DNA of 64,000 nucleotides from contig CAVQHY010000006.1 in the NCBI GenBank assembly GCA_963712465.1, positions 248,001 through 312,000 of the forward strand, given 5' to 3'. Of the stretch, positions 33,638 to 41,699 are shown in pieces. The first letter of the stretch is position 1; the number at the start of each line of letters is the position of its first letter. The position numbers and the translations under genes are program-made. The notes under the pieces were generated by a model. That model searched no databases. It was given only the letters and a program-made list of their open reading frames with translations, and had not been told where the DNA came from. The stretch comes from CAVQHY01 sp963712465. Its GTDB lineage: Bacteria > Actinomycetota > Thermoleophilia > Gaiellales > Gaiellaceae.

Positions 33638-33657
33638 TGTCCAGCCTAGGCTGGACA
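33638..33657. repeat. Perfect 20-bp palindrome in a divergent intergenic region
   Basis: TGTCCAGCCT followed directly by its reverse complement AGGCTGGACA. It lies between the divergent starts of the TylF-like gene (33612) and the GT2 gene (33737), so an operator for a dimeric regulator or a transposon-end remnant are both possible. Confidence 0.55.
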
Positions 33658-33676
33658 ACGGGACTCAACGGGACTC
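33657..33676 (+). repeat. Two tandem copies of AACGGGACTC
   Basis: Exact 10-bp repeats at 33657-33666 and 33667-33676, overlapping the end of the palindrome by one base. They could be part of a regulatory array or a slippage product. Confidence 0.55.
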
Positions 33677-33736
33677 ACGACAGGCTGCACGATTGCGTTA
33701 TACCGACAACCGCTTGGTTCTCTCGTACGATGCCCG

Positions 33737-34801
33737 TTGCCAGTGGCTGCGCTAGCGTCGGAGCGCAGCGGCTCGACAGCAACGGTCGGTCAAGCCATGC
33801 TTTCCGCCGAAGAAGTCTCACCGTCGGTCTCGGTCGTGGTGACTGCGTACAACCACGGACGCTTCATCCGTCAAGCGCTCGACTCGGTGCTCGCCCAGAC
33901 CTTGTGGCCGGCGGAGGTCCTCGTTGTCGACGACGGCTCGACCGATGACACTCGCTCTATCCTGGCGAGCTACGGCGAGCGCATCAAGCCGATCCTTCGG
34001 GCGAATCGGGGGGTCGCAGCCGCCCGGAACGAGGGCGTCGCGCGGGCGCGCGGCGAACTGATCGCCTTCCTCGACGCCGACGACGTCTGGTCTCCGGAGA
34101 AGCTCGCCGTGCAAGCAAACGCCCTGCGCCGCCATCCCGGCGCGGCGATGGTCGGCGTCGACGGCTACGAGTTCGACGAAGGCGGCACGCTCGCGGCCTC
34201 CCTGTTCGGCTCGGCGGTTGACGGTCTCTTTCCGGACGGCGAGGACATCGTCGCCGGACGCTTCTACCGCGCCCTCGTGCGCTCAAACTTCATCGCGACG
34301 ACCTCCCAGGTGTTGCTACGAACCGACGTGCTCGAAGGCGTCGGGCCCTCGAACACCCGGCTCGCAGTCGCGAGCGACTACGACCTCTACCTCCGCATCG
34401 CGGCGGACTACGACATCTGCCTCGTTCGTACGCCGCTGGTCGGCTGGCGCTACCTTGCCTCCGGCGCCTCGGGGCCGCGCGAGCTGCGCGAGTTCCGTTG
34501 GGGCCTGGAGACCCTCCACGTCCTTCGGCGGCACGCGCGCGAGGGCCCACCGGCCGACCGCGAGTTCGTGCGCCGGGAGTACCGCTGGCGCCTCGAGCGC
34601 ACCGCGCAGCGCGCGTACCTCTATGGGCGCGAGCGGGACAGGCGCTTCGCGCGCCGGTACCTCGGGCGCCTCATTCGGCAGCACCCCCGGTCACGACACG
34701 CGGTCGCATACCTGCTTGCTCTCAGCGCTCCTGCGAGTGTCGTCCGGACACTCGGTCGCCGCATGAGCCTCGACCCGCCCAGCCGTCCGGCCGGCGGATG
34801 A
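33737..34801 (+). CDS. Glycosyltransferase family 2, first of a tandem paralogous pair
   Basis: A protein of up to 354 residues with a GT-A fold: VSVVVTAYNHGRFIRQALDSVLAQT, LVVDDGSTDDTR, VAAARNEGVARARGELIAFLDADDVWSPEKL (DXD near 110-115). The C-terminal 90 residues are Arg-rich (RTAQRAYLYGRERDRRFARRYL). Starts TTG 33737, GTG 33743 and ATG 33798 are all possible; ATG 33798 begins just before the conserved first strand. The next gene is a clear paralogue sharing the FYRALVRSNFIATTSQVLL type block and the Arg-rich tail. Confidence 0.82.
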   Translation: MPVAALASERSGSTATVGQAMLSAEEVSPSVSVVVTAYNHGRFIRQALDSVLAQTLWPAEVLVVDDGSTDDTRSILASYGERIKPILRANRGVAAARNEGVARARGELIAFLDADDVWSPEKLAVQANALRRHPGAAMVGVDGYEFDEGGTLAASLFGSAVDGLFPDGEDIVAGRFYRALVRSNFIATTSQVLLRTDVLEGVGPSNTRLAVASDYDLYLRIAADYDICLVRTPLVGWRYLASGASGPRELREFRWGLETLHVLRRHAREGPPADREFVRREYRWRLERTAQRAYLYGRERDRRFARRYLGRLIRQHPRSRHAVAYLLALSAPASVVRTLGRRMSLDPPSRPAGG

Positions 34802-35784
34802 GCACCGTCAGCGTCGTCGTCACCACGTTCGACAAAGCTCCGTACGTCGACGAGGCGATCGGGTCGATCCTCACGCAGACGCTGGAGCCGCATGAGGTGA
34901 TCGTCGTCGACGACGGGTCCACAGACGGCACGAGGGATCGGCTGCTTCGGTACGAGGACCTCACGCTCCTTTTGCGCGAGAACGGGGGAGCGTCGGCCGC
35001 CCGGAATGCCGGAGTGGCCCGGGCCACGGGGGAGTACGTTGCGTTCCTCGACGGCGACGACGTCTGGGAGCGCGAGTACCTGGCGACCCAGGTCGAGGCG
35101 GCAAGGCGCCATCCCGCCGCTGGGCTCATCATCGCCGACGGAATCCAGTTCGGGCCCGACGGCACGCTTCGCGACTCGCTTCTGCTCGGCGAGCTCCACG
35201 CCGCGGTGTACGGCGACAACGACGTGGGCGAGGTCTGCGCTCGCTTCTACCGAACGCTTCTCCACGGCAGCCAGATCTGCGCAACTTCCCAGGCACTCGT
35301 GCCGGCGCGTGTATTGCACGAGGTGGGTGGCTTCGACGAGGCGTTTCCGGTCGCAGAGGACTGGGATCTCTACCTTCGCATCGCCGCACGCCACGACGTG
35401 CTGTTCGTCAAGCGCCGGCTCGTCCGGTGGCGGTTCGTCCCCACCGGCCTATCGGGGCCGAGGGAGCTGCGGTTTCGCTGGGGAGAGGTCGATGCAGCCG
35501 TCCTCGAGAAGCAGGCGCGCGAGGGCCCAGCCGGGGAGCGAGACGCCATTCGTGCCGAGCTCGGATGGCGGCTTCCGCGCACCGCACAGCGGGCGTACTT
35601 CTACGGCGTACAGCACGATCGGACCTGGGCACGGCGCTACCTTGCGGGCTTCGTCCGGCGCCATCCATCATGCCTCAGCGCCGCCGCCTATCTGCTGGCG
35701 CTCTCGTGCCCCCCGGCACTGGTGCGCGTGGTAGGCCCCGCCTTCCGTTCGCTAGCCTCGCCGCCGGGGAGGAAGCTTCCCTGA
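34798..35784 (+). CDS. Glycosyltransferase family 2, second of a tandem paralogous pair
   Basis: A 328-residue protein starting at ATG 34798 (ATGA overlap with the previous gene). VSVVVTTFDKAPYVDEAIGSILTQT, VVDDGSTDGTRDRLL and YVAFLDGDDVWEREYLATQVEAARRHP are the GT2 elements. Block-by-block similarity to its neighbour includes EGP.ER..IRAE.GWRLPRTAQRAYFYG and ARRYLAGFVRRHPSCLSAAAYLLALS. Duplicated then diverged enzymes may add two related sugars in sequence. Its 3' end overlaps the convergent GT-C-like gene by 97 bases. Confidence 0.85.
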   Translation: MSTVSVVVTTFDKAPYVDEAIGSILTQTLEPHEVIVVDDGSTDGTRDRLLRYEDLTLLLRENGGASAARNAGVARATGEYVAFLDGDDVWEREYLATQVEAARRHPAAGLIIADGIQFGPDGTLRDSLLLGELHAAVYGDNDVGEVCARFYRTLLHGSQICATSQALVPARVLHEVGGFDEAFPVAEDWDLYLRIAARHDVLFVKRRLVRWRFVPTGLSGPRELRFRWGEVDAAVLEKQAREGPAGERDAIRAELGWRLPRTAQRAYFYGVQHDRTWARRYLAGFVRRHPSCLSAAAYLLALSCPPALVRVVGPAFRSLASPPGRKLP

Positions 35785-36938
35785 GCGAGCGCCCGAATCG
35801 AGGAGCGCGTGCAGTACCGGGTCAGGAGGTGCGCCGCCGCGACCGCCGCCATAACGGTCAGCATTGACCCCGCGGCGGCCGTGAACCGCGACGCCTGGTA
35901 GAAGTAGACGAGCTGGAGCGCGAATGTCAGGGCCGCCGTCCAGAGCGTGAGCCTCGCCGCTGCCTGGCGCCGCCAGACCCAGCAGGCGGCGGCGGCGGCG
36001 AGCCCGACGAGCGGCGGTACTGTCACCCAGAGGAGTCCCGAAAGTGCGAGCGGGTAGAAGGCCCAGTTCGCCAGCGAACCGAATGCCCCGTCGAGGTTGC
36101 ACGGCGGGCAGATCGCGTCGAACCATCTGCCGCCGCCGAACCGGTCGTGCGTGAGCCAGGGACCGTCTCTCGGCACGTCTCCTGTGGCGTAGCCGAGTGC
36201 GAACGTTTGCAGCCCGGGCAGCCAGTACGAATAGCCGGTACGCCAAGGGGCGCCGTAGGCGACCCACTGCCAGACGCCGAGTGCGAGCACGAACGGCGCG
36301 GCGGCAGCAGCCGCGCGCAACCGGTTCCTACCTCGGAGCGTGAGGAGCAGCGCGGCGAGCACGACCAAGGCGTTCAGGCGCACGACGACGCCGAATCCCG
36401 CCAGAGCTCCCGCCGCGATCACGCCCCCTCTGGTCGCCCGCTGCACGAGAGGGAGCAATGCGACCGCGAGCAGCGCGCCCAACGCGTCCGACATGACAAG
36501 CTGTATTGACGTCGGGGCAAAGGGGCTTCCCCAGACGACGACCACGGCGAGCAACGCGGCGAGCGGACCACCCAACGAGAGCGCCGCGCCCGCGACCACG
36601 ACGAAGTAGGCGAGCGCGACGAGCTTTGCCCCCCGCTGGACGTTGAGCGGGTACTCGTCCAGCAGTCCGAATGGAGCGAGTACAAGCGGGTAGCCGGGCG
36701 GGTACCGTGGCGGGTTCAGCCCTGCTGGGTGTGCGGCTGAGTCCTTGACTGTTGTGACGTAGCCGTCGCCGGCGGCGAGATGGCGCGCCGCGTCTGCGTA
36801 CTCCTGCGCGTCGGGTGAGGGCTGGTGCTCGAGGGGACGCTGGTGTCGTGTGGCCAGGCTGTAGCCCGCGAGGACGACGGCGGCAACGAGACAGCCCCAC
36901 ACGACCAGGCGGATTGCTCGCTCGCTAGCCACGCTCAC
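35688..36938 (-). CDS. GT-C-like polytopic membrane protein (GT39/PMT-related)
   Basis: A 416-residue protein with about 9-10 hydrophobic helices. After the first helix comes the loop QPSPDAQEYADAARHLAAGDGYV, with the acidic position typical of the GT-C first loop (DAQEY resembles D..EY in ArnT-like proteins); NPPRYPPGYPLVLAPF is a frequent GT39 feature. It would use a polyprenyl-phosphate sugar on the outer face. Start GTG 36938 directly follows the upstream TAG. The last 32 codons overlap the convergent GT2 gene, and the C-terminal tail there may be non-essential. Confidence 0.7.
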   Translation of the reverse strand: MSVASERAIRLVVWGCLVAAVVLAGYSLATRHQRPLEHQPSPDAQEYADAARHLAAGDGYVTTVKDSAAHPAGLNPPRYPPGYPLVLAPFGLLDEYPLNVQRGAKLVALAYFVVVAGAALSLGGPLAALLAVVVVWGSPFAPTSIQLVMSDALGALLAVALLPLVQRATRGGVIAAGALAGFGVVVRLNALVVLAALLLTLRGRNRLRAAAAAAPFVLALGVWQWVAYGAPWRTGYSYWLPGLQTFALGYATGDVPRDGPWLTHDRFGGGRWFDAICPPCNLDGAFGSLANWAFYPLALSGLLWVTVPPLVGLAAAAACWVWRRQAAARLTLWTAALTFALQLVYFYQASRFTAAAGSMLTVMAAVAAAHLLTRYCTRSSIRALAQGSFLPGGEASERKAGPTTRTSAGGHESASR

Positions 36939-38096
36939 CTACGCACGCCCAGCGACCACCGCGTAGAGAGCGGTGTAGGCGAGCGCGCTCTCCGACCAGG
37001 AGAAGAGACGGAGGCGGTCGGCACCTCGGACCGCGAGCGACGCTTTGAGGTCGGTATCGGTCGCGAGCCTCTGCAGCGCGCCGGCGATCTCGTCGATCGA
37101 GAGCGGGTCGAAGAGGAACACCGCGTCACCGCCGATCTCGGGCAGCGCGGTTGCGTTCGAGCACGCGACCGGCGCTCCCTCCCGAAACGCCTCCAGGACG
37201 GGGAAGCCGCCGCCCTCGAAGAGGCTGGGCAAGACCACGGCCTCGGCGAGTCGGTAGAACGCCCGAAGCTCGCCCTCGCCGACGAAGCCCGCGTGGCGGA
37301 CGGCGTCGTCGAGGTCCAGCTCTCCGACACGTGCCGCGACGGCGTCCCAGTGCTCGGTTCGGTGGCCCGTGCAGACGAGGCCGAGCTCGGTCCGATCGCG
37401 GTCGCGGACGAGCGCGAGCGCCTCGACGAGGCGCAGGTGGTTCTTGTGCGGCCAGGACGCGGCCGGATAGAGGATGAATCGTCCCGCGGGCGAGGTGGCG
37501 CGGGCCGCGGCGAAGTCCGCTTCGCTCGGCTCGGGATAGAGCTCGGTCGGGGCTCCGCGTGCGATGACGTGGATCCGGTCGGCCGCGACGCCGTACTCGC
37601 GAACGACGTCACCCGCCGCCCAGCGCGACTCGGCGGCCACCGCGTCCGCGCCTGCGAGCGCCGCCGAGTGTACGGTCTCGCGCCACTTCAGCTGGTCGGC
37701 GGTGAAGAACTCCGGGTGGTGGCGGTGCTGGAGGTCGTGGGGGTTGTAGACCGTCGGCGCGTCGACCTCCGCGTAGCTCTGGTAGGGAAAGTGCACGACG
37801 TCCGCACCCAGCGACTCGAGAAAGCCGTCCGAGGCGAGCGGCCCGATCCCGCGCAGGCGGCGGGCGGCGCGCGTCGAGCGCCGGGGAGGCGCCGGACCGG
37901 CCACGATCCGACCCCGCGGTCCGACGCGATCCGCGAGCCAGCGCGGCGCGTCCCGATGGGCGACGACGACGAGCTCGAGGTCGTCGAGCCGTGCGAGGGA
38001 CGAGACGAGCCCGAGGACGAACTGCTCGACTCCGCCGGAGCCCCCGCCGGGTACCAGCTGGGCGTTGACCGCGACGCGGAGCGGTCGGCCGCTCAG
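36939..38096 (-). CDS. Glycosyltransferase family 4, apparent CTG start
   Basis: A 385-residue GT4. The N-terminus RVAVNAQLVPGGGSGGVEQFVLGLV begins a few residues after a CTG that forms a CTGA overlap with the upstream stop (38096-38093). No in-frame ATG, GTG or TTG occurs in the following 100 or so bases. Downstream, FILYPAASWPHKNHLRLVEALALV and SLFEGGGFPVLEAFREGAPVACSN (EX7E region) are typical GT4 elements. The upstream gene is RmlC-like, so this enzyme may use a deoxysugar such as rhamnose. Confidence 0.85.
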   Translation of the reverse strand: MSGRPLRVAVNAQLVPGGGSGGVEQFVLGLVSSLARLDDLELVVVAHRDAPRWLADRVGPRGRIVAGPAPPRRSTRAARRLRGIGPLASDGFLESLGADVVHFPYQSYAEVDAPTVYNPHDLQHRHHPEFFTADQLKWRETVHSAALAGADAVAAESRWAAGDVVREYGVAADRIHVIARGAPTELYPEPSEADFAAARATSPAGRFILYPAASWPHKNHLRLVEALALVRDRDRTELGLVCTGHRTEHWDAVAARVGELDLDDAVRHAGFVGEGELRAFYRLAEAVVLPSLFEGGGFPVLEAFREGAPVACSNATALPEIGGDAVFLFDPLSIDEIAGALQRLATDTDLKASLAVRGADRLRLFSWSESALAYTALYAVVAGRA

Positions 38097-38716
38097 TGCT
38101 CGTCGGCGACGTCGTAGAGCGGCATCGTGTCGCCGATCGTCCAGTCGAACGCGATCAGGTCCGACTCGACGGGGATGCGGTACTTGTCCGGATTGCGCTT
38201 GTCGTAGATCCGTGTCGGATAGTTGATGATCACCACGTCCGTGTCCCCGAGGTTCTGGTCCGCGTGCCACACGCCGGGCGGGATCTTAAGCATCGACGGC
38301 GTCTCGTCCGTGAAGTAGAACTGTGCGAACCGCTCGTATGACGGCGAGGCGACGCGCCCGTCGTAGAGCACGACGCGCAGCGAGCCGTAGGCGACGTAGT
38401 AGCGATCGGCCTGGAGCTTGTGCATGCCCCAGCCCTTGATCCGGCCGGGCGCGACGGTGATGTGGTAGGCGTAGACGATCGGCTCGTTCCAGAACGGGTG
38501 GCGTGTGTCGACCACCTCCATCAGCGAGCCGCGGTGGTCGACGTGCCTCGGCCCGAGACGGATCAGCTCGACACCGTCGATCCCGGTCGAGAGCAGCCGC
38601 CCCTCGTCGTCGACGGTCGGGCGGTCCTGCGGGACGGCAGGCGTGACCTCGATCAGGCCCTCTTGCTCGTCAGAGAGCCCGGACCGTGCCGCCTCGTGCT
38701 GGAGATCGCTGGCCAT
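38093..38716 (-). CDS. dTDP-4-dehydrorhamnose 3,5-epimerase-like cupin (RmlC-like)
   Basis: A 207-residue cupin. HVDHRGSLMEVVDTRHPFW resembles the DxRG..E start of RmlC; YHITVAPGRIKGWGMHKLQADRYYVAYGSLRVVLYDGR contains the active-site-type histidine and the paired beta strands; LKIPPGVWHADQNLGDTDVVIINYPT fits the RmlC C-terminal half. The expected D..VD.R pattern is only partly present, so substrate specificity may differ. ATG 38716 is chosen because it lies 7 bases after TACCAT; ATG 38725 overlaps that box. The rest of the rhamnose pathway (RmlA, RmlB, RmlD) is not seen here. Confidence 0.8.
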   Translation of the reverse strand: MASDLQHEAARSGLSDEQEGLIEVTPAVPQDRPTVDDEGRLLSTGIDGVELIRLGPRHVDHRGSLMEVVDTRHPFWNEPIVYAYHITVAPGRIKGWGMHKLQADRYYVAYGSLRVVLYDGRVASPSYERFAQFYFTDETPSMLKIPPGVWHADQNLGDTDVVIINYPTRIYDKRNPDKYRIPVESDLIAFDWTIGDTMPLYDVADEH

Positions 38717-38723
38717 GGCGGTC

Positions 38724-38729
38724 ATGGTA
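38724..38729 (-). promoter_or_regulatory. -10 element TACCAT for the RmlC-like gene
   Basis: Minus strand TACCAT ends 7 bases before ATG 38716 with no Shine-Dalgarno sequence, which selects ATG 38716 as the leaderless start over the in-frame ATG upstream. Confidence 0.45.
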
Positions 38730-38786
38730 GGGGATCGGCCGGGCGGGACGGTCCCCCAGGCGGCGATCGCGACGCGGGACCTCAGC

Positions 38787-38792
38787 GATAAT
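38787..38792 (+). promoter_or_regulatory. -10 element GATAAT for the glycosyltransferase operon at 38809
   Basis: GATAAT is followed by 16 bases to ATG 38809, so the transcript would have a short leader of about 10 bases. Confidence 0.4.
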
Positions 38793-38808
38793 CCGCCGCG
38801 GCCAGCCG

Positions 38809-39681
38809 ATGCCCGTTGCAACCGTCCTCACTCCCACGTTCAACCACGGCGTCTTGCTCTACCGCTCGCTCGGCAGCGCGTTCGCGCAGACGGAGCAGGA
38901 TCTCGAGATCCTCGTCGTCGGGGACGGCGTCGACGCGGCGACCAGGGAGGTCGTCGAGGACCTCGCCCGCGGTAACGAGCGGGTGCGCTTCTTCGACCAC
39001 CCGAAAGGCCCGCGCCGGGGTGAGGCGTACCGCCATGCCGTGCTCCGCGACCACGCGCGGGGGAGGATCGTCTGCTACCTGGGAGACGACGACCTCTGGC
39101 TGCCCGACCACGTCGAGACGATGCTCGGGATCCTCGAGGGAGCCGACTTCGTCCACGCGCCGCCCGTGATGGTCCTCCCGGACGGCCGCCTCAAGAGCTG
39201 GGGCGTCGACGTGGCGAATCCCTACGATCGGAAGGAGGTGTTCACCCGGCTGGGCTTCTTCCCGCTCTCCTCGCAGGCGCACACGATGGAGATGTACCGG
39301 CGGCTGCCGTACGGCTGGCGGACGACGCCCGAGGGGATCGCGACCGACGTCTACATGGCCATGCAGTTTCTCGGGCAGCCCGATTGCCGCGCCGTCAGCG
39401 GAGTCAGGCCCACCTATGTCGCCTTCCCGGACGGCTACCGCGGCGACTGGACGCTCGAGGATCGCGCGCGTGAGCTCGACGAGTGGAACACCAAGCTCTC
39501 GACCCCCGAGGGACGCGCCGAGTTCTACGTCGCCGTGCAGACCGATCTGCGCTCACGCCTCGTCTCGCTCGAGAACTCCCGGACGTGGCGCCTGCGTCGC
39601 AACGTCTCCTCCGCGGTCTCCAGGCGGTTCTCCCGAACCCCCTGGCGTACCGGCGACGAGGTCCGGCGCACGGCGGGCTAG
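38809..39681 (+). CDS. Glycosyltransferase (GT2/GT-A), intact copy of the pseudogene at 28865
   Basis: A 290-residue GT-A enzyme. ATVLTPTFNHGVLLYRSLGS begins the fold, LEILVVGDGVDAATREVVEDL follows, and IVCYLGDDDLWLPDHVETML carries the DXD-type metal site near residue 90. LPYGWRTTPEGIATDVYMAMQFL and the Arg-rich C-terminal end (SRTWRLRRN) complete it. It is clearly paralogous to the dead gene at 28865-29807, which supports that both once added similar sugars. Start ATG 38809. Confidence 0.85.
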   Translation: MPVATVLTPTFNHGVLLYRSLGSAFAQTEQDLEILVVGDGVDAATREVVEDLARGNERVRFFDHPKGPRRGEAYRHAVLRDHARGRIVCYLGDDDLWLPDHVETMLGILEGADFVHAPPVMVLPDGRLKSWGVDVANPYDRKEVFTRLGFFPLSSQAHTMEMYRRLPYGWRTTPEGIATDVYMAMQFLGQPDCRAVSGVRPTYVAFPDGYRGDWTLEDRARELDEWNTKLSTPEGRAEFYVAVQTDLRSRLVSLENSRTWRLRRNVSSAVSRRFSRTPWRTGDEVRRTAG

Positions 39682-39696
39682 TGGAGCACTAGTGCC

Positions 39697-40416
39697 ATGA
39701 GGCCGCTCGAAGGCCGGGTGCTCGCGTTGAGCCCGCATCTCGACGACGTGGTCTGGTCGATCGGTGGCTCCCTCGCGAACGCTGTCCAGCAGGGAGCGGA
39801 GGTCACTGTCGTGACGGTTCTCGCCGGCGAACCCGCGTCGTGCGTGCCGGCCGGGCGCTGGGACAGACAGTGCGGCTTCCGTACGGCGGGGGAGGCTGCC
39901 AGGGTGCGCGGCGCCGAGGACGAGCAAGCGTGCGCCGTACTCGGAGCCCGGGCAGTACACCTGCCCTTCGGCGACGAGACGTATGCGCGCGGCGGAACAG
40001 ATGACGAGGTCTGGGCTCGGCTCGAGACGCTTGTGCGCAGTTCGGACATCGTGCTCGTGCCAGGCTTTCCGCTGACGCACGGAGACCACGTCTGGCTTGC
40101 GGCGCTCGCGCTCGACCGGACGCCGGCAGCTCAGGTCGTCGTCTACGCGGAGCAGCCGTATGCAATGTGGCGACTCCATGCGGGCGAGCGTCTCGGCACG
40201 CCTGTCTGTGTCGCGCATGCGCTTGTCGGCCGGCTCCGCTGGACCCGCGTCCGCCCGCCGCGGGCGGCACGGAGCGCGCGAGCCCGAGCGGCACGCGCCT
40301 ACAGATCGCAGCTCCGGGCGCCGCGGACGCCGTATCGTCTCCTGCCGTCGCGCCTAGCCTTCCACGAGCTCGCCCAGGGCGGCGAGGCCCTCGGGACGGT
40401 GGAGGCGGCGAGATGA
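39697..40416 (+). CDS. PIG-L/LmbE-family deacetylase
   Basis: A 239-residue zinc-dependent N-deacetylase family protein. The diagnostic PHLDD (PHxDD, residues 13-17) lies at the N-terminus in ALSPHLDDVVWSIGG, and FPLTHGDHVWLAALAL holds the third zinc ligand. Relatives remove acetyl groups from GlcNAc-type sugars in lipid or nucleotide-linked form, but some act on other N-acyl groups. ATG 39697 follows the GGAGCACTA module with a longer spacing of 10 bases after GGAG. It is followed by the GT8-like gene in an ATGA overlap, so the pair may prepare and extend one acceptor. Confidence 0.87.
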   Translation: MRPLEGRVLALSPHLDDVVWSIGGSLANAVQQGAEVTVVTVLAGEPASCVPAGRWDRQCGFRTAGEAARVRGAEDEQACAVLGARAVHLPFGDETYARGGTDDEVWARLETLVRSSDIVLVPGFPLTHGDHVWLAALALDRTPAAQVVVYAEQPYAMWRLHAGERLGTPVCVAHALVGRLRWTRVRPPRAARSARARAARAYRSQLRAPRTPYRLLPSRLAFHELAQGGEALGTVEAAR

Positions 40417-41699
40417 CCGTGAACGCCTGTACGAGCGTGACGACGTCCTTCCTTGCGCACGCCCGCGTGCTGGCCTACTCGCTGGCGGAAAGCGACCCGA
40501 CGGCACGTCTCACCGTGCTCGTTGTCGACGCCCGGGAGTCCCTCGACCTCTCGCAGGAGCCGTTCCGAGCGCTACGGCCGTCGGACCTGGACCTCGAGGC
40601 GCGCGAATACCGACGCATGGCGGCGATCTACGATGCCGGCGAGCTCTGTGCGGCGGTACGGCCGTGGGTGATGCGACGAACGCTCGACGAAGGCGGGTCG
40701 CCCGCACTGTGGCTCGACGCCGACGTCCTCGTTTTCTCGCCGCTCGCCGACGTCGCGGAGCTCGCCGATCGTGCGGGGGTCGTCCTCGTCCCCCATGCGC
40801 ACGAGCCGATCCCGCGCGACGGCTTGACGCCGACCGAGCAGGAGGTGATTCGCGCCGGGCCGTTCAGCGGTGGCCTGATCGGCGTTCCGGACGCGAGACG
40901 CGACTTCCTCGCCTGGTGGCAGGAGCCCCTTGCCCGCGACTGTGTCATCGACACCGACCGCGGCCTCTTCCGCGAGAAGAACTGGCTCACTTTCGTACCC
41001 TGCTACTTCGAGCACACGGTGCTTGGCGACCCGACTGTCGATGTCACCTACTGGACGCTCGCCGGGCGCGAGCTCGTGTACGAGGACGGGCGGTATCTCG
41101 TAGGCGGCCGGCCGCTCAGGTCGTTTCATTTCACGGGCTTCGATCCGGAGCGGCCGGATCGCGTGAGCGTCTACGAAGGGCCGAGGCCGCGCGTTCGCCC
41201 CGCCCAGCGGCCCGGCCTCGCGCGGCTGCTCGGCGAGTACGCGGAGAGGGTTTTGGCGGCCGGCTACTCTGAGGCACGTGCGATCGGATACGGCTACGAT
41301 CGATCGGCGAGCGGGATCCGCCTGACGCGTGGTCTGCGCACGCTCTACCGTCGCGCGTTGATCCAAGCAGAGAGAGACGGAGGCGACATGCCGGATCCAT
41401 TCGATTCGGTCGACGAGGCCGGGTTCAAGCGCTGGCTCGAGGAGCCCCCGGGGGACGATGCGGGCGCGGCGGTACGGGCCGGGTTCCTGATCGAGCGGGG
41501 CGCGCTCCCTGCGCAGGGGTCACGCTTCGGCGCGGCGGGCCGGAGCGTCCAGGGCGCCGTCCTGCGCGCGCTGCGTGGCTACAGCGACCACCAGCGCGAG
41601 GTCGACCGCGCGCTCCTCCGCGCGATCGCGGAGCTCGAGCGAAACGTCGAGCGGCTCGAGTTGGACGCCCGCGATGAGCCCGACCCGCCTCGCGCGTGA
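40413..41699 (+). CDS. Glycosyltransferase with GT8-like DXD (polytopic control uncertain)
   Basis: A 428-residue protein starting at ATG 40413 (ATGA overlap). The sequence opens with ACTSVTTSFLAHARVLAYSLAE, a strand-helix start typical of GT8 and nucleotide-diphospho-sugar transferases, and has the DXD in LWLDADVLVFSPL near residue 105. FHFTGFDPERPDRVSVY resembles the acceptor-side loop with HF.G in GT8 proteins. The C-terminal 70 residues are helical and charged and may be a coiled-coil. It would transfer a hexose to the glycan. No transmembrane segment is seen. Confidence 0.75.
   Translation: MTVNACTSVTTSFLAHARVLAYSLAESDPTARLTVLVVDARESLDLSQEPFRALRPSDLDLEAREYRRMAAIYDAGELCAAVRPWVMRRTLDEGGSPALWLDADVLVFSPLADVAELADRAGVVLVPHAHEPIPRDGLTPTEQEVIRAGPFSGGLIGVPDARRDFLAWWQEPLARDCVIDTDRGLFREKNWLTFVPCYFEHTVLGDPTVDVTYWTLAGRELVYEDGRYLVGGRPLRSFHFTGFDPERPDRVSVYEGPRPRVRPAQRPGLARLLGEYAERVLAAGYSEARAIGYGYDRSASGIRLTRGLRTLYRRALIQAERDGGDMPDPFDSVDEAGFKRWLEEPPGDDAGAAVRAGFLIERGALPAQGSRFGAAGRSVQGAVLRALRGYSDHQREVDRALLRAIAELERNVERLELDARDEPDPPRA

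Noticed and set aside
33638..33676. CRISPR or integron-like repeat array
   Set aside because: Only one palindrome and two short repeats exist, with no spacers or associated genes.
38093..38716. Complete rhamnose (RmlABCD) pathway in the window
   Set aside because: Only an RmlC-like cupin and a weakly RmlB-like SDR are present; RmlA and RmlD were not found.
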